A stretch of DNA of 64,000 bases from Salinisphaera orenii subsp. orenii MK-B5 (GCF_003788635.1 NZ_AYKH01000023.1:124001-188000), one strand, 5' to 3'. Positions 18,751 through 26,829 are shown, counted from the first letter of the stretch. Notes: generated by a model not told the origin, from the sequence alone. Numbers and translations are program-made.

Positions 18751-19364
18751 CAGAAGTCGACGCTGGGCGCCTGGTCCGCGTTCTCGCTGGTGGCCTCGAA
18801 GGTGGCGTGCGGCTCCATGTCGCTATAGAGCAGCGTGTGCCAGAGGCGGCCCGGGAAGGTGCGCAGTTCGGTGTTGTATTTCTGCACCGCCTGGATGAAA
18901 TCGCGGCGCGCCACCGAAATGCGGTTCTCGGTACCCTCGAGCTGCGACTGCAGCGCCAGGAAGTTCTGGTTGGACTTGAGGTCGGGGTAGCGCTCCGAGA
19001 CGGCCATCAGCCGGCTGAGTGCGCTGGAGAGTTCGCCCTGCGCCTGCTCGAAGCGCTGCAGCTGCTCGGGATTGTCGAGCACGTCCTCGCCGACCTGAAT
19101 GGACGTGGCCTTGGAGCGCGCCTCGGTGACCGCCGTCAACGTCTCCCGCTCCTGCTCGGCGAAGCCCTTCACCGTCTCCACCAGATTGGGCACCAGGTCC
19201 GCCCGGCGCTGATACTGATTCTCCACCTGCGCCCACGCGGCCTTGACCTGCTCGTCGTAAGTGGGAATGTTATTGACGCCGCACCCGGAAACCGACAGCA
19301 CCAGCAGCGCCAGGGACAGCCAGGCGAGCATGGGCCGGGCACGCACGGCATGAAGCGACGACAT
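18750..19364 (-). CDS. lemA: LemA family lipoprotein
   Basis: 204 residues. Lipoprotein signal LVLSVSGC; then the LemA helical domain with VKAAWAQVENQYQRRADLVPNLVETVKGFA, a near-invariant family segment, and LSRLMAVSERYPDLKSNQNFLALQSQLEGTENRI. LemA proteins are membrane-anchored coiled helical proteins of unclear role, typically in operon with TPM-domain proteins as here. The ATG at 19364 was chosen because it places a normal lipoprotein signal at the N-terminus, with AGGA upstream; a longer frame adds 33 poorly structured residues. Confidence 0.9.
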   Translation of the reverse strand: MSSLHAVRARPMLAWLSLALLVLSVSGCGVNNIPTYDEQVKAAWAQVENQYQRRADLVPNLVETVKGFAEQERETLTAVTEARSKATSIQVGEDVLDNPEQLQRFEQAQGELSSALSRLMAVSERYPDLKSNQNFLALQSQLEGTENRISVARRDFIQAVQKYNTELRTFPGRLWHTLLYSDMEPHATFEATSENADQAPSVDF

Positions 19365-19525
19365 GAAGCGTTTTTCCTGCACTTGACGAACCTCGCCGGA
19401 ACAAGCTGAGCGTTTGAATACCGCGTACCATACGCGATGTCGCCGACGTGTTGGCGACGGCATGACGGTACCGCCGTGGCGGGCGTCTGAACGCCCCGCG
19501 GCACAAGCAATAATAACGAGGACCC

Positions 19526-20065
19526 ATGATGACCCATCGTTTTCTTACAACACTCGCCGCCGCCCTGCTGCTCGCCGGCGGCCCCGCGGTCGCCGCGGAT
19601 GATACCGCCAGCGACGGGGCGTCGGGCGACATCGACGTCAAGGAAAGCATCACCGTCGACGCGCCGCCGGCCAAGGTATGGAAGGCCATCGGCGACTTCG
19701 ATGCCATCGACCGCTGGCACCCGGCCGTCGAGTCGGCGGAGATCGTCGAGGGCGAGAACAACGAGCCGGGCGCCCGCCGGCATCTGACGCTGGCCGGCGA
19801 CGGCGGCACGATCGATGAAGAACTGGTCGCCCGCGACGACGACCGAATGAGCTACAGCTATCGGCTCATCGAGGGCGTGCTGCCCGTGCGCAACTACCGC
19901 TCCGAGATCGTCGTGAAGGCGGCCCACGGCAACGCCACGCGGATCGTCTGGACGGGCAACTTCGATGCCGCCGAAGGCGTCGAGGACGCCAAGGCGCAGG
20001 AAGTGATCACCGGCGTCTACACCGGTGGTCTGGAGAACGTGAAGAAGATGATGCAGGCGGACTAG
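19526..20065 (+). CDS. Secreted SRPBCC family protein
   Basis: 179 residues. A signal peptide (about 1-24, AVAAD) precedes a START-like SRPBCC domain: IDVKESITVDAPPAKVWKAIGDFDAIDRWHPAVESAEIVEG at the N-terminus and a long C-terminal helix (DAKAQEVITGVYTGGLENVKKMM). The fold makes a deep hydrophobic ligand pocket; the ligand is unknown. GAGGA precedes the ATG. A strong hairpin just beyond the stop ends the unit. Confidence 0.8.
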   Translation: MMTHRFLTTLAAALLLAGGPAVAADDTASDGASGDIDVKESITVDAPPAKVWKAIGDFDAIDRWHPAVESAEIVEGENNEPGARRHLTLAGDGGTIDEELVARDDDRMSYSYRLIEGVLPVRNYRSEIVVKAAHGNATRIVWTGNFDAAEGVEDAKAQEVITGVYTGGLENVKKMMQAD

Positions 20066-20075
20066 CCGTGATTGC

Positions 20076-20107
20076 GGCCGGCTCGGTGGTCGACCGAGCC
20101 GGCCTTT
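20076..20107 (+). terminator. Rho-independent terminator after the SRPBCC gene
   Basis: Perfect 12-base inverted repeat GGCCGGCTCGGT (20076-20087) and ACCGAGCCGGCC (20093-20104) with a 5-base loop, followed by TTT. It lies 10 bases after the stop and just ahead of the DUF488 gene. Confidence 0.75.
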
Positions 20108-20124
20108 CACCGGTGGATGCCGAC

Positions 20125-20493
20125 ATGAGCCGCGCGCCCGTTCACATCAAGCGCGCCTACGACTGGCCCGCCGAGGGCGACGGTCACCGAGTGCTCGTGG
20201 ACGGGATGTGGCCACGCGGTGTGCGCAAGGCGGACGCCGCGATCCACGCGTGGCCGCGCGAACTCGCGCCGAGCAAGTCGCTTCGCCAATGGTTCGGCCA
20301 CGATCCGGATCGTTTCGATACCTTTCGCGCCTGTTTTCGCGAGGAGCTCGCGAGCAGTGACGCGGCCCGGGCCGAACTCGAGCGCCTGAACGAGCAGCGG
20401 CTGGAAACGCCGGTGACGCTCGTGTACGCGGCACGCAATCGCGACTGCAACAACGCGGTGGTGCTCCAGGAACTGCTGACCGAGCAGCGCTAG
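20125..20493 (+). CDS. DUF488 family protein
   Basis: 122 residues: IKRAYDWPAEGDGHRVLVDGMWPRGVRKADAAIHAW, then LAPSKSLRQWFGHDP and TLVYAARNRDCNNAVVLQELL. These are the conserved segments of the short DUF488 (YeaO-like) proteins, whose function is unknown. The ATG at 20125 was chosen because the terminator hairpin of the previous gene would otherwise fall inside the coding region, and because family members begin about 5-10 residues before the AYD motif. Confidence 0.85.
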   Translation: MSRAPVHIKRAYDWPAEGDGHRVLVDGMWPRGVRKADAAIHAWPRELAPSKSLRQWFGHDPDRFDTFRACFREELASSDAARAELERLNEQRLETPVTLVYAARNRDCNNAVVLQELLTEQR

Positions 20494-20518
20494 TCGCCCG
20501 CCCCGCGCGTCGGCTGGT

Positions 20519-21106
20519 TCACGAACCGCCCAGCATTCGCATGCCGACGATCACGCCGGCGATCAGCAGGAGCAGGCTCGTGCCCAGCAGCAGGGCGTGG
20601 CGTCGCCACAGTGCGAGCGCGCGCTCGCCCGCCAGATACACCAGCAGCGCCAGGCCGAAATAGCGCAGGCCGCGGGCCAGGCCGACGGCGACGAGAAACA
20701 GCGGCAGCGCATAGCCGGCGATCCCCGCGGCCAGCAGTGCGACCTGAAACGGAATCGGCGTTACACCGATCGCGACGATGGCCAGAAAACCGTTGTTCGA
20801 GAAACGCTGGCTGAAGCGCTCGTAGGCGGCGTCGGCGCCGAGCGTGTCCAGCAGCCACTGGCCGATGGAATCGAACACGAAGAAACCGATGCCGTACCCG
20901 ATGAGCGAGCCGGCGACGCAGCCGCCGAAGGTGACCGCCGCGATCAGCCACAGCCGTGTCGGACGCGCGAGCATATACGGCACCATGACCAGTTCGATCG
21001 GAACCGGCAGGATCAGCGTCTCCATCGCCGACAGTACGCCGAGCCATGCGAGGCCGTGGTTGGAATCGAGCAGACGCTGTGTCCAGCGCGAGGCGCGCGT
21101 CACCAT
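20519..21106 (-). CDS. DedA/YqaA-like membrane protein (VTT domain)
   Basis: 195 residues with about five hydrophobic segments. The N-terminal amphipathic part MVTRASRWTQRLLDSNHGLAWLGVLSAMETLILPVPIELVMVP and the core AIGVTPIPFQVALLAAGIAGYALPLFLVAVGLARGLRYFGLA match the SNARE-associated/VTT family of YqaA type, with the conserved Pro-rich re-entrant loops and Arg of the second repeat. DedA-family proteins are linked to lipid scrambling and membrane-potential maintenance. Last in a minus-strand run with the MmcB-like gene 33 bases upstream. Confidence 0.83.
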   Translation of the reverse strand: MVTRASRWTQRLLDSNHGLAWLGVLSAMETLILPVPIELVMVPYMLARPTRLWLIAAVTFGGCVAGSLIGYGIGFFVFDSIGQWLLDTLGADAAYERFSQRFSNNGFLAIVAIGVTPIPFQVALLAAGIAGYALPLFLVAVGLARGLRYFGLALLVYLAGERALALWRRHALLLGTSLLLLIAGVIVGMRMLGGS

Positions 21107-21139
21107 GGCCGGCGCATGCGACGTATCAAGCGTATCTCC

Positions 21140-21856
21140 TCAGAGGTCCATCTGTGGCGAGGCGTCATCGCAGATGACGGGTGTCGCCTGTGCCATGGCC
21201 ATCCAGTGCCGGGTGGCCAGGCGACACGGCGTTCGCGGTGCGGCCCGAGCCAGAGTATAGCCCTGCTCCGCCCGCCAGACGACCACGCCGTAATCGGTCG
21301 GAATCTCCTCCGGTTCCGCGATGCCCTCGGCCAGCACGAGATAGCACTCATCGGCGAGCTCCCGATAGCGGGCCGTCTTGTCGGCGCGCAGCTCGCTCAA
21401 CAAGTCGGCGCGGCGCACCTTGATCTCGTGGACCCGGGGCGCGAGATGATCGGCCCGCAGGCCGCGCGTCACCGAGAACACGTCCGGTCGGCACACGCGC
21501 CAGCGCCCCTCGCGAGCGGTGCGCATCGCCAGTTCGGTGAACACCACGCGACCGGTCGTGGCCAGATGCCGGGCAACGCCGGCGACGACTTCCGCGTGGC
21601 GGGCGCGCGCCCCACGGTGGCGCGTCATGTTCTCGGCGAGCGCGGCGCGGCCCGCTTCGGTGAGCAGAAAACGGCTCGCCGCCCGCGGATCGGCGATTTC
21701 CCGGATGAGGCCCCGGGCCAGCAGATCGATATCGATGCTGTCATGGTGCGCCCAGCCCAGGCTGCGCCAGTAGTGGCGCAGTCGAATCGCGTGGCGGCGC
21801 GGCAGGCCCGCGCGGCCGCAACTGTCGTTCCGGTGATCTTGAATCGAATCGTGCAT
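21140..21856 (-). CDS. MmcB-like PD-(D/E)XK-fold protein
   Basis: 238 residues. The middle resembles a DNA-repair nuclease-like core: CRPDVFSVTRG (acidic residue), VHEIKVRRADLLSELRADKTARYRELADECYLVLAEGIAEPEEIP. The E-x-K element (HEIKVRRAD) with a preceding Asp is the PD-(D/E)XK pattern, and the order resembles MmcB-related proteins, which restore replication forks on damaged DNA. The N-terminal third looks like a winged helix (LLTEAGRAALAENMTRHRGARARHAEVV). The start is uncertain: the ATG at 21856 or a GTG at 21877; neither has a clear ribosome site. The family call is tentative. Confidence 0.55.
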   Translation of the reverse strand: MHDSIQDHRNDSCGRAGLPRRHAIRLRHYWRSLGWAHHDSIDIDLLARGLIREIADPRAASRFLLTEAGRAALAENMTRHRGARARHAEVVAGVARHLATTGRVVFTELAMRTAREGRWRVCRPDVFSVTRGLRADHLAPRVHEIKVRRADLLSELRADKTARYRELADECYLVLAEGIAEPEEIPTDYGVVVWRAEQGYTLARAAPRTPCRLATRHWMAMAQATPVICDDASPQMDL

Positions 21857-21901
21857 CGGCAGCGAGACTAAATGCACGGTGGGTCAGCACGCGATACGCA
21901 C

Positions 21902-21930
21902 AAAAAAATGTCCGGCCGAAGCCGGACATT
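21902..21930 (-). terminator. Rho-independent terminator of the small secreted protein gene
   Basis: ATGTCCGGC (21908-21916) pairs with GCCGGACAT (21921-21929) around a CGAA loop; on the minus strand the stem runs into seven T. It lies 33 bases beyond the stop at 21963. Confidence 0.92.
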
Positions 21931-21962
21931 CAGATCGGAGCGGCAGTAGACGAGCGCCGGGG

Positions 21963-22277
21963 TTACTGCTTCTGTCCGGAATCCGACTTGCCGTCGTCGC
22001 TGGACATGTTGTCTCTCTCCTCCAGATGTTCCTGCTGCGACTGGGTCGTCGGCATGCCGCCGGTGGTCTCGCCGGTTTCCTGCGTGTCCCGGCTGTCGGC
22101 GTCGTCCGGCACGTTTTCCAGGCTCTCACTCTGGTGTTCGGTCGCCGGCATGATGGTGTCGTCGCCCTGTTTGGCCTGATCGGCGGCGATGGCAGGCACA
22201 GCCATCGCGAGCGCGAGCAGCCCGCTTGCCAGGGCGCCGTTGAGCAGTCCGCGCTTCAGTATCCGGATATCGCTCAT
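21963..22277 (-). CDS. Small secreted protein with duplicated (M/V)P-(A/T)-T-x-x-Q motif
   Basis: 104 residues, no recognised family. A signal peptide spans about 1-31 (AVPAIAAD), and the mature chain is acidic, Gln/Glu/Ser-rich and lacks Cys and Trp. It contains two copies of one short motif, MPATEHQSESLE at 43-54 and MPTTQSQQEHLE at 75-86. The gene at 22458 encodes a second protein of the same design. A very strong AGAGGAGAG ribosome site precedes the ATG at 22277 and a textbook terminator follows, so this is a monocistronic, probably well-expressed gene. Periplasmic location is inferred; function is unknown. Confidence 0.82.
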   Translation of the reverse strand: MSDIRILKRGLLNGALASGLLALAMAVPAIAADQAKQGDDTIMPATEHQSESLENVPDDADSRDTQETGETTGGMPTTQSQQEHLEERDNMSSDDGKSDSGQKQ

Positions 22278-22400
22278 TATTCTCTCCTCTTTCTCGTTGA
22301 TATCGAACGATGCCTCAAGAGCACGACCTCTCCCGCCGCGCTCGAACCCTATGACTATCACGTTTCGGCCGGCAGCCGTGCAATCCGCATAATTGCGGAC

Positions 22401-22429
22401 AAAAAAAGACCCGGCCTGAGCCGGGTCTT
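22401..22429 (-). terminator. Rho-independent terminator of the second small secreted protein gene
   Basis: AGACCCGGC (22407-22415) pairs with GCCGGGTCT (22420-22428) around a CTGA loop; the minus-strand stem is followed by seven T. It is 29 bases past the stop at 22458. Confidence 0.92.
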
Positions 22430-22457
22430 GACGACGGCCGATGGCCGAACGCGGGAT

Positions 22458-22736
22458 CTATTTCTGCGCCACGGCGCGCAGGAGATTGCCGCGATCCTGA
22501 CCATGGTCCAGAACCTGCATCTGGCTGCGCGTCGCCGGCACGTCGGCGTGGCCGGGCTCGGCGTTATCGGACGTCGAGCCGTCGGAGACGTCGCGCAGCA
22601 TGCTGGCCTGCGAGCTGGAGGCCGGAACCATCGTCTCGGCGGCGGCATTGCCCTGTCCCGCGAGCGCCGGTGCGGCGACGGCGGAAAGTGCGATGGCGGC
22701 GACGGCCAGATGAGTGCGGTCGAAGAATTTGGTCAT
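22458..22736 (-). CDS. Small secreted protein, paralogue of the 21963-22277 product
   Basis: 92 residues. Signal peptide about 1-26 (APALAGQ), then an Ala/Ser/Asp-rich mature chain with two motif copies: VPASSSQASMLRDV from residue 37 and VPATRSQMQVLDHG from residue 66. The same (M/V)P(A/T)(T/S)xxQxxxL pattern occurs twice in the neighbouring protein with similar spacing (about 30 residues), indicating duplication and divergence. GGGAG precedes the ATG; a terminator follows the stop; a palindrome lies upstream. No function can be assigned. Confidence 0.8.
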   Translation of the reverse strand: MTKFFDRTHLAVAAIALSAVAAPALAGQGNAAAETMVPASSSQASMLRDVSDGSTSDNAEPGHADVPATRSQMQVLDHGQDRGNLLRAVAQK

Positions 22737-22791
22737 TTCGAACTCCCTTTCAGACGAAAAATGTCAATACCACTAAAGTCGAGTGATGAAT

Positions 22792-22811
22792 ATGACACTG
22801 GTCTGTGTCAT
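22792..22811. promoter_or_regulatory. Palindrome upstream of the small secreted protein gene
   Basis: ATGACAC-N6-GTGTCAT (22792-22798 and 22805-22811), a perfect 7+7 inverted repeat 55 bases upstream of the ATG at 22736, in an AT-richer patch. Position and form suit a dimeric regulator's operator; no regulator is identified. Confidence 0.5.
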
Positions 22812-22927
22812 TGCAAGCGCTGCACTGCAGCACGATGCTTGCAAAACGTCCCAGAAAGCCGAAGGTGCTTGTCTAAGTTGATTTTTTGGGTGTCCATGGA
22901 ATTTCAGGATGAGGTCATAGGCCGCAC

Positions 22928-24304
22928 CTATGACTGGGCGCGGATCCGGCTCGAATCGTCCGAGTGTGTGGCCGGCACGACCTGAAGACTGCGATAGAAC
23001 ACGACACAGGCCAGCGCGCCGGCGAGCAGATTGCCGATCGCCGCGCCGATGCCGACGGTCACCATCGAATCCGCCCAGACCCCGAGTGCGATGCACGGCA
23101 GATAGCAGACGAACAGGCGCGCAAACGAGATCATCAGCGCGCGCAGCGGCCATCCCAGCGCGTTGCCTGCAGACACCACCAGCATGCACAGGCCGAGCAG
23201 CGCGTAGCTCGGCAGCATGAAGCGGATCAGCCACGCCAGACCCTGCCGAACCTCCGGATTGCCGGTCAGCGCCTGGGCGATCCAGGGGGCGAGCAGGCAC
23301 ATCGTGACCCCGAGCAAGAGCTGCCAGACGACGACCGCTTGGGTCGCCACCCGCATGAGCGCGCGGATTCGCGGCCAGTGGCCGGCGCCGTAGCAATGCC
23401 CGAGCCACGGCGGCAGAGACATCGTCAGTGCCAGCACCACCATGAGCGACACGGTTTCGAGGCGGCTCGCCAGGCCCCAGGCCGCCACCGCCGAATCCCC
23501 GAGTCGGGCGATCAGCCCGGTCGCGACCATGGCCGACAACGGCGGCATCAGCTGACTGAGCATGGCCGGGCCGGCGATGCTCAAAAAGCTCGGCGTGGAG
23601 ATCTTCGCCTCGCCGATCAGGCCGTGGCCGCTCAGCCAGTCTTGGCGCGACACGCGCCAGACGAGGAGGACCACGGCCACGGCGAAGGCGAGTATCGTCG
23701 CGATTGCCGCACCCGGCAGGCCGAAACCGTCCCAGCCGCCGACACCGAATATGAGCACCGGGTCGAGCACCAGATTGCACAGGCTCGTCAGCACCATCAG
23801 CGTGCCCGGCAGGCGGGTGTTGTTATGGGCACGAAACAGCGTGTAGCCGAAATAGACCACGCCGCCGAGCCAGTTCGCAGCCAGCTGCGGGGCCCAGTAC
23901 GCGCGGATGCGCCCCAGCATCTCGCCGTCGGCGCCCAGCATCCGGAACAGCGGCGCCTGGAACAGCCAGAGGCCGACCGCGAGTGCGGCCATGATGGCGC
24001 TGCCGCCAATCAGCACGAGACTGGCCAGGCGCTTTGCGCGATCGTCGTCGCCGGCGCCCATCGCGCGCGAGATCGTCGCCGCCATGGCGATGCCCAGCCC
24101 CACCTGCACGCCGATCATGAGAAACGTCAGCGGAAAGGTGAACGACTGCGCCGCCAGCGGTTCCGTACCGAGCCGCGCGACGAACGCCGAATCCACGAGC
24201 TGGAAACCCAGCAGTGACAGTACGCCGATCGCCATCGGCCAGGTCTGGGCGAAGAGCTGCCGGCGCAGCGCACCGGAACTGGCTGTCGGCGGAGTATCGA
24301 CCAT
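22928..24304 (-). CDS. MATE family efflux transporter
   Basis: 458 residues with about 12 hydrophobic segments in two pseudo-repeats of six, the MATE architecture. The N-terminal QTWPMAIGVLSLLGFQLVDSAFVARLGTEPLAA segment is typical of MATE helix 1-2, where transport of cationic drugs or dyes is coupled to H+ or Na+. The second-half copy SIAGPAMLSQLMPPLSAMVATGLIARLGDSAVAAWGLA repeats that pattern. Substrate unknown. No local regulator; the small secreted protein gene lies about 190 bases downstream on the same strand. Confidence 0.9.
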   Translation of the reverse strand: MVDTPPTASSGALRRQLFAQTWPMAIGVLSLLGFQLVDSAFVARLGTEPLAAQSFTFPLTFLMIGVQVGLGIAMAATISRAMGAGDDDRAKRLASLVLIGGSAIMAALAVGLWLFQAPLFRMLGADGEMLGRIRAYWAPQLAANWLGGVVYFGYTLFRAHNNTRLPGTLMVLTSLCNLVLDPVLIFGVGGWDGFGLPGAAIATILAFAVAVVLLVWRVSRQDWLSGHGLIGEAKISTPSFLSIAGPAMLSQLMPPLSAMVATGLIARLGDSAVAAWGLASRLETVSLMVVLALTMSLPPWLGHCYGAGHWPRIRALMRVATQAVVVWQLLLGVTMCLLAPWIAQALTGNPEVRQGLAWLIRFMLPSYALLGLCMLVVSAGNALGWPLRALMISFARLFVCYLPCIALGVWADSMVTVGIGAAIGNLLAGALACVVFYRSLQVVPATHSDDSSRIRAQS

Positions 24305-24687
24305 GCAGCGGCCACGTGGCAGAAGAGTGGATGCGGCGGTACGAACACGGCGCCGCGGACGCGGCGACGCGCGGGTCGCCGGTACGTTCGTAACGGGCTA
24401 GATTGCGCTGGCCGCGCGTTTTACAAGTCGCGGCGCAACGAAAACCGGCCGCCCCGTTGCCGCCCGGCGGCCGGTTCCGGTGCAACATCGAAGGACGCCG
24501 CACGCGCCATCGGTGCTGCACGTCTGAAGCGCGGTGTCGCGTCGGCCGATCACGAGCCGGCGGTCCCGCGGCCGAGCGGGCCCGGACGGTCATGAGCGAA
24601 GGTAATTTCAAGGCCCGTCCGCTCTCGCGACGACACGATCTGACGTCGGGTCTCGGCGCCCTGTCAGCGTGTGGATGCCCCGCGCCT
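24305..24687. other. Intergenic between the CDF and MATE genes
   Basis: 383 bases without a supported gene. It holds the hairpin annotated at 24441-24476, and a separate inverted pair GTACGAAC (24336 region) and GTTCGTAAC (24388 region) near the MATE start that could be regulatory. Nothing else was recognised. Confidence 0.4.
24441..24476 (-). terminator. Hairpin, probable terminator downstream of the CDF exporter gene
   Basis: AACCGGCCGCC (24443-24453) and GGCGGCCGGTT (24466-24476) form a perfect 11-base stem with a 12-base loop. On the minus strand the stem is followed by TT. It is about 210 bases past the CDF stop, so it may instead end a longer leader or act as a structural element. Confidence 0.5.
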
Positions 24688-25593
24688 TCAAGGCACGTAG
24701 ACGTCGGAGACCTTGGCCTTGTCCTCGGGCTCTACGTGGATCGTCACCGTGCTGTTGGCCACGGTCTCGTGCAGCGCCGCCTCGAGTCGATCACAGATCG
24801 CGTGGGCGTCGCGGACCGGCATCTGTCCGGCCACGACCAGATGAAACTCGATGAACGTGCGCCGGCCGGCATGTCGGGTCCGCAGATCGTGCGCCTGATA
24901 GGCGCCCTGAGCGTGCTCGAATATCACCGCGCGTATTCGGTCGAGCTCCTCCTGAGGCACCGATTCGTCCATCAGGCCGCCGACGGACTCGCGCACGAGC
25001 TTCCAGCCCGACCAGAGGATATTGAGCGCGACCAGCGCCGCCAGCAGCGGATCGAGGATCAGCCAGCCGGTCAGACCGACCAGCACGACCCCCGCGAACA
25101 CGCCCAGCGAAGTCACGACATCGGTCAGCAGGTGCTTGCCGTCGGCGACCAGGGCCAGCGAGCGCAGCCTGCGCCCCTCCCGGATCAGCACCCAGGACCA
25201 GATGCCGTTGATCAGCGTCGCCAGCGCATTGAGAGCCAGGCCCTCGGCCGGCGCCTGGAGCGGCTGCGGCGCCCCCAGCGTGTGGTAGGCCTCGCGCAGG
25301 ATCGCCAGGGCCGCGATCACGATCAGCACCCCTTCGATGACCGACGAGAAATACTCGGCCTTGGAGTGTCCGAAGGGGTGGTTGTCGTCGGCCGGCATCG
25401 CGCTCACGCGCAGCGCCACCACCGCGGCGCCTGCGGCCACGATGTTGATCACGCTTTCCAGCGCATCGGAGTACAGCGCCACGCTGCCGGTGATCCAGTA
25501 CGCCAGATACTTCAGCGCAAGTACCACCACCCCGACGCCCACGCTGCCCAGAGCCAGCATCACCGTCCGGTGCATGCGCGGCGTTGGGCTCAC
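24688..25593 (-). CDS. Cation diffusion facilitator (FieF/CDF family)
   Basis: 301 residues, six membrane helices plus a cytoplasmic C-terminal domain. It exports divalent metal (Zn, Fe, Cd, Mn or Co) against protons. Metal-site motifs are visible: SDALES in helix 2 and DGKHLLTDV in helix 5 give the D-xxx-D and H-xxx-D pairs of the transport site, with HPFGHSKAEYFSS between helices 2 and 3. The C-terminal domain has RRTFIEFHLVV, HAICDRLEAAL and TIHVEPED. A GTG start at 25593 has GAGGT 6 bases upstream and gives standard FieF length; an ATG 18 bases earlier is the alternative. Confidence 0.88.
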   Translation of the reverse strand: MSPTPRMHRTVMLALGSVGVGVVVLALKYLAYWITGSVALYSDALESVINIVAAGAAVVALRVSAMPADDNHPFGHSKAEYFSSVIEGVLIVIAALAILREAYHTLGAPQPLQAPAEGLALNALATLINGIWSWVLIREGRRLRSLALVADGKHLLTDVVTSLGVFAGVVLVGLTGWLILDPLLAALVALNILWSGWKLVRESVGGLMDESVPQEELDRIRAVIFEHAQGAYQAHDLRTRHAGRRTFIEFHLVVAGQMPVRDAHAICDRLEAALHETVANSTVTIHVEPEDKAKVSDVYVP

Positions 25594-26566
25594 GACGCGA
25601 CCTCGCCGCATCCGATCGGACGCGTCGCGGGACCCCTGCGCACGGCCGCCGCGTCAGGCCCCGGGCCCGGCGTCGCTATAGGCGCAATCTGTCGACCGAA
25701 CATTGCCGCGGGAGCCCTCTCACCAGCTGTCTTCATGCGCGGGGAGCGAATCATAAACCATCATCGAACGATGATCCGCTTGGGCCGCTCGGCCGGCAGC
25801 GCGCGGTGTCACGGTGGTAACGGATGCGCGCGCTCGCGGCCCCAGCATGTGCGTGACGGCAAGCACAGCCGCTTGGACCTGACGGCGCGGTTGCGCGGTG
25901 CCATTGCGATGGTCGTCGTGTTCCGATCGGAGCGCTTGCGCTACGGTGGACGACCGAAAACTCGGCCGTCACGAGCGCGGGCCGGGCGGCGTGTCGTGCG
26001 GCCATCTCGAAACCGTGATGCGACGTCAATGCGGCCGTCCGGAGTCATCGCTGCGTGGCCTCATGCAGGCTCTTGGTTATGAACGATCGTCGGCCGGGCC
26101 CTACTATCCTCTTTGCATTCAAGTCCCGTTTACGCAGCGACGCCGACGCGTCGGGGCGACGGGTGTCCGCCGCGGCGCGCCGGCGTGAACCGGCATCGCC
26201 GGCGCCGTGTCGGGTGCCCTTCTTTCGGTTACCTTTCTGGGGCGCGCGAGAAAGGTGACTCGCGCATCAGCGCGAAACCCGGGCCGAGTTGCGGCGTCCG
26301 TAAGCGCCAACGCGCTGAAAGTTCGTGCATATCGGCTCCGGCTGAGCTTTATGCATAATCAAGTACAGGCTTGCGCGGCCGGCGACTCTTGGCCGCCCGA
26401 TCGGACCGCCCGCAAACCGACGGGATCGGGCGGAAAATGCGGCCGCAGCGCGTTGATATCAGCCGCGAACGCCCCATATCCCTCCGTATAATTACCGGGT
26501 CGACGCATCGTGGCGTTCCGGTGCCCCCTCTTTTCAAAGCATATTCGGTTTCTTCAGGAGACAGCC
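25594..26566. other. Long non-coding gap
   Basis: About 970 bases with no domain-bearing frame. Contents seen: an inverted repeat at 26228-26259 (annotated separately), a GC-rich inverted pair CCGCCCG/CGGGCGG (26406-26412 and 26427-26433), and TATAAT at 26487-26492 about 75 bases before the small membrane protein start, probably its -10 element, though no matching -35 was seen 16-18 bases upstream. The upstream half presumably includes the promoter of the CDF gene. Local base composition is less GC-rich than neighbouring genes. Confidence 0.45.
26228..26259. repeat. Inverted repeat of a dispersed-repeat type
   Basis: GTTACCTTTCT (26228-26238) and AGAAAGGTGAC (26249-26259) pair over 11 positions (one G-T), separated by 10 bases, within CTTTCGGTTACCTTTCTGG ... 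AGGTGACTCGC. From memory, stretches of the form CTTTGGTTACTTTCTT...AAGAAAGTAACTCG recur in intergenic DNA of many gammaproteobacteria and give rise to spurious ORF calls. I suggest this is a member of that dispersed repeat; a second copy is not visible in the window. Confidence 0.5.
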
Positions 26567-26791
26567 ATGCTGTTCAACGTTCGGCAGTTCGGTTTCTCGT
26601 CCTGGGTGATCACACTGGTCGCCCTTGCGCTCGGTCTGGGTGGTCTCGCGACCGCGTTCACGGCCGAGGGCTTGCAAACGGCGGCGGTGGCCGCGGCGGC
26701 CTTCATCCTCGGCTGCCAGTATCTGGCACTGCGCCGGGCGCGGCTGCAGCACGCGCGCGCCTGGGGCGCTGCGGCTGCCTCTCGCCGGTAG
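26567..26791 (+). CDS. Small membrane protein
   Basis: 74 residues, too small for domain recognition. Two hydrophobic helices (about 13-33, WVITLVALALGLGGLATAF, and 37-53, AAVAAAAFILGCQYLAL) and a basic C-terminal tail (RRARLQHARAW) suggest an inner-membrane protein with the tail in the cytoplasm. A clear CAGGAGACAGCC ribosome site precedes the ATG at 26567 and TATAAT lies upstream, which supports expression. Function unknown. Confidence 0.65.
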   Translation: MLFNVRQFGFSSWVITLVALALGLGGLATAFTAEGLQTAAVAAAAFILGCQYLALRRARLQHARAWGAAAASRR

Positions 26792-26829
26792 GACTCGTTC
26801 ACGACCGGCAGTCCGTCCGACGCGGCGCC

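Noticed and set aside
20068-20124. Upstream GTG start for the DUF488 gene
   Set aside because: It would place a perfect terminator hairpin within the coding sequence and add residues not found in the family.
26113-26358. Short plus-strand frame across the inverted repeat
   Set aside because: Typical spurious translation of a dispersed intergenic repeat; no ribosome site.
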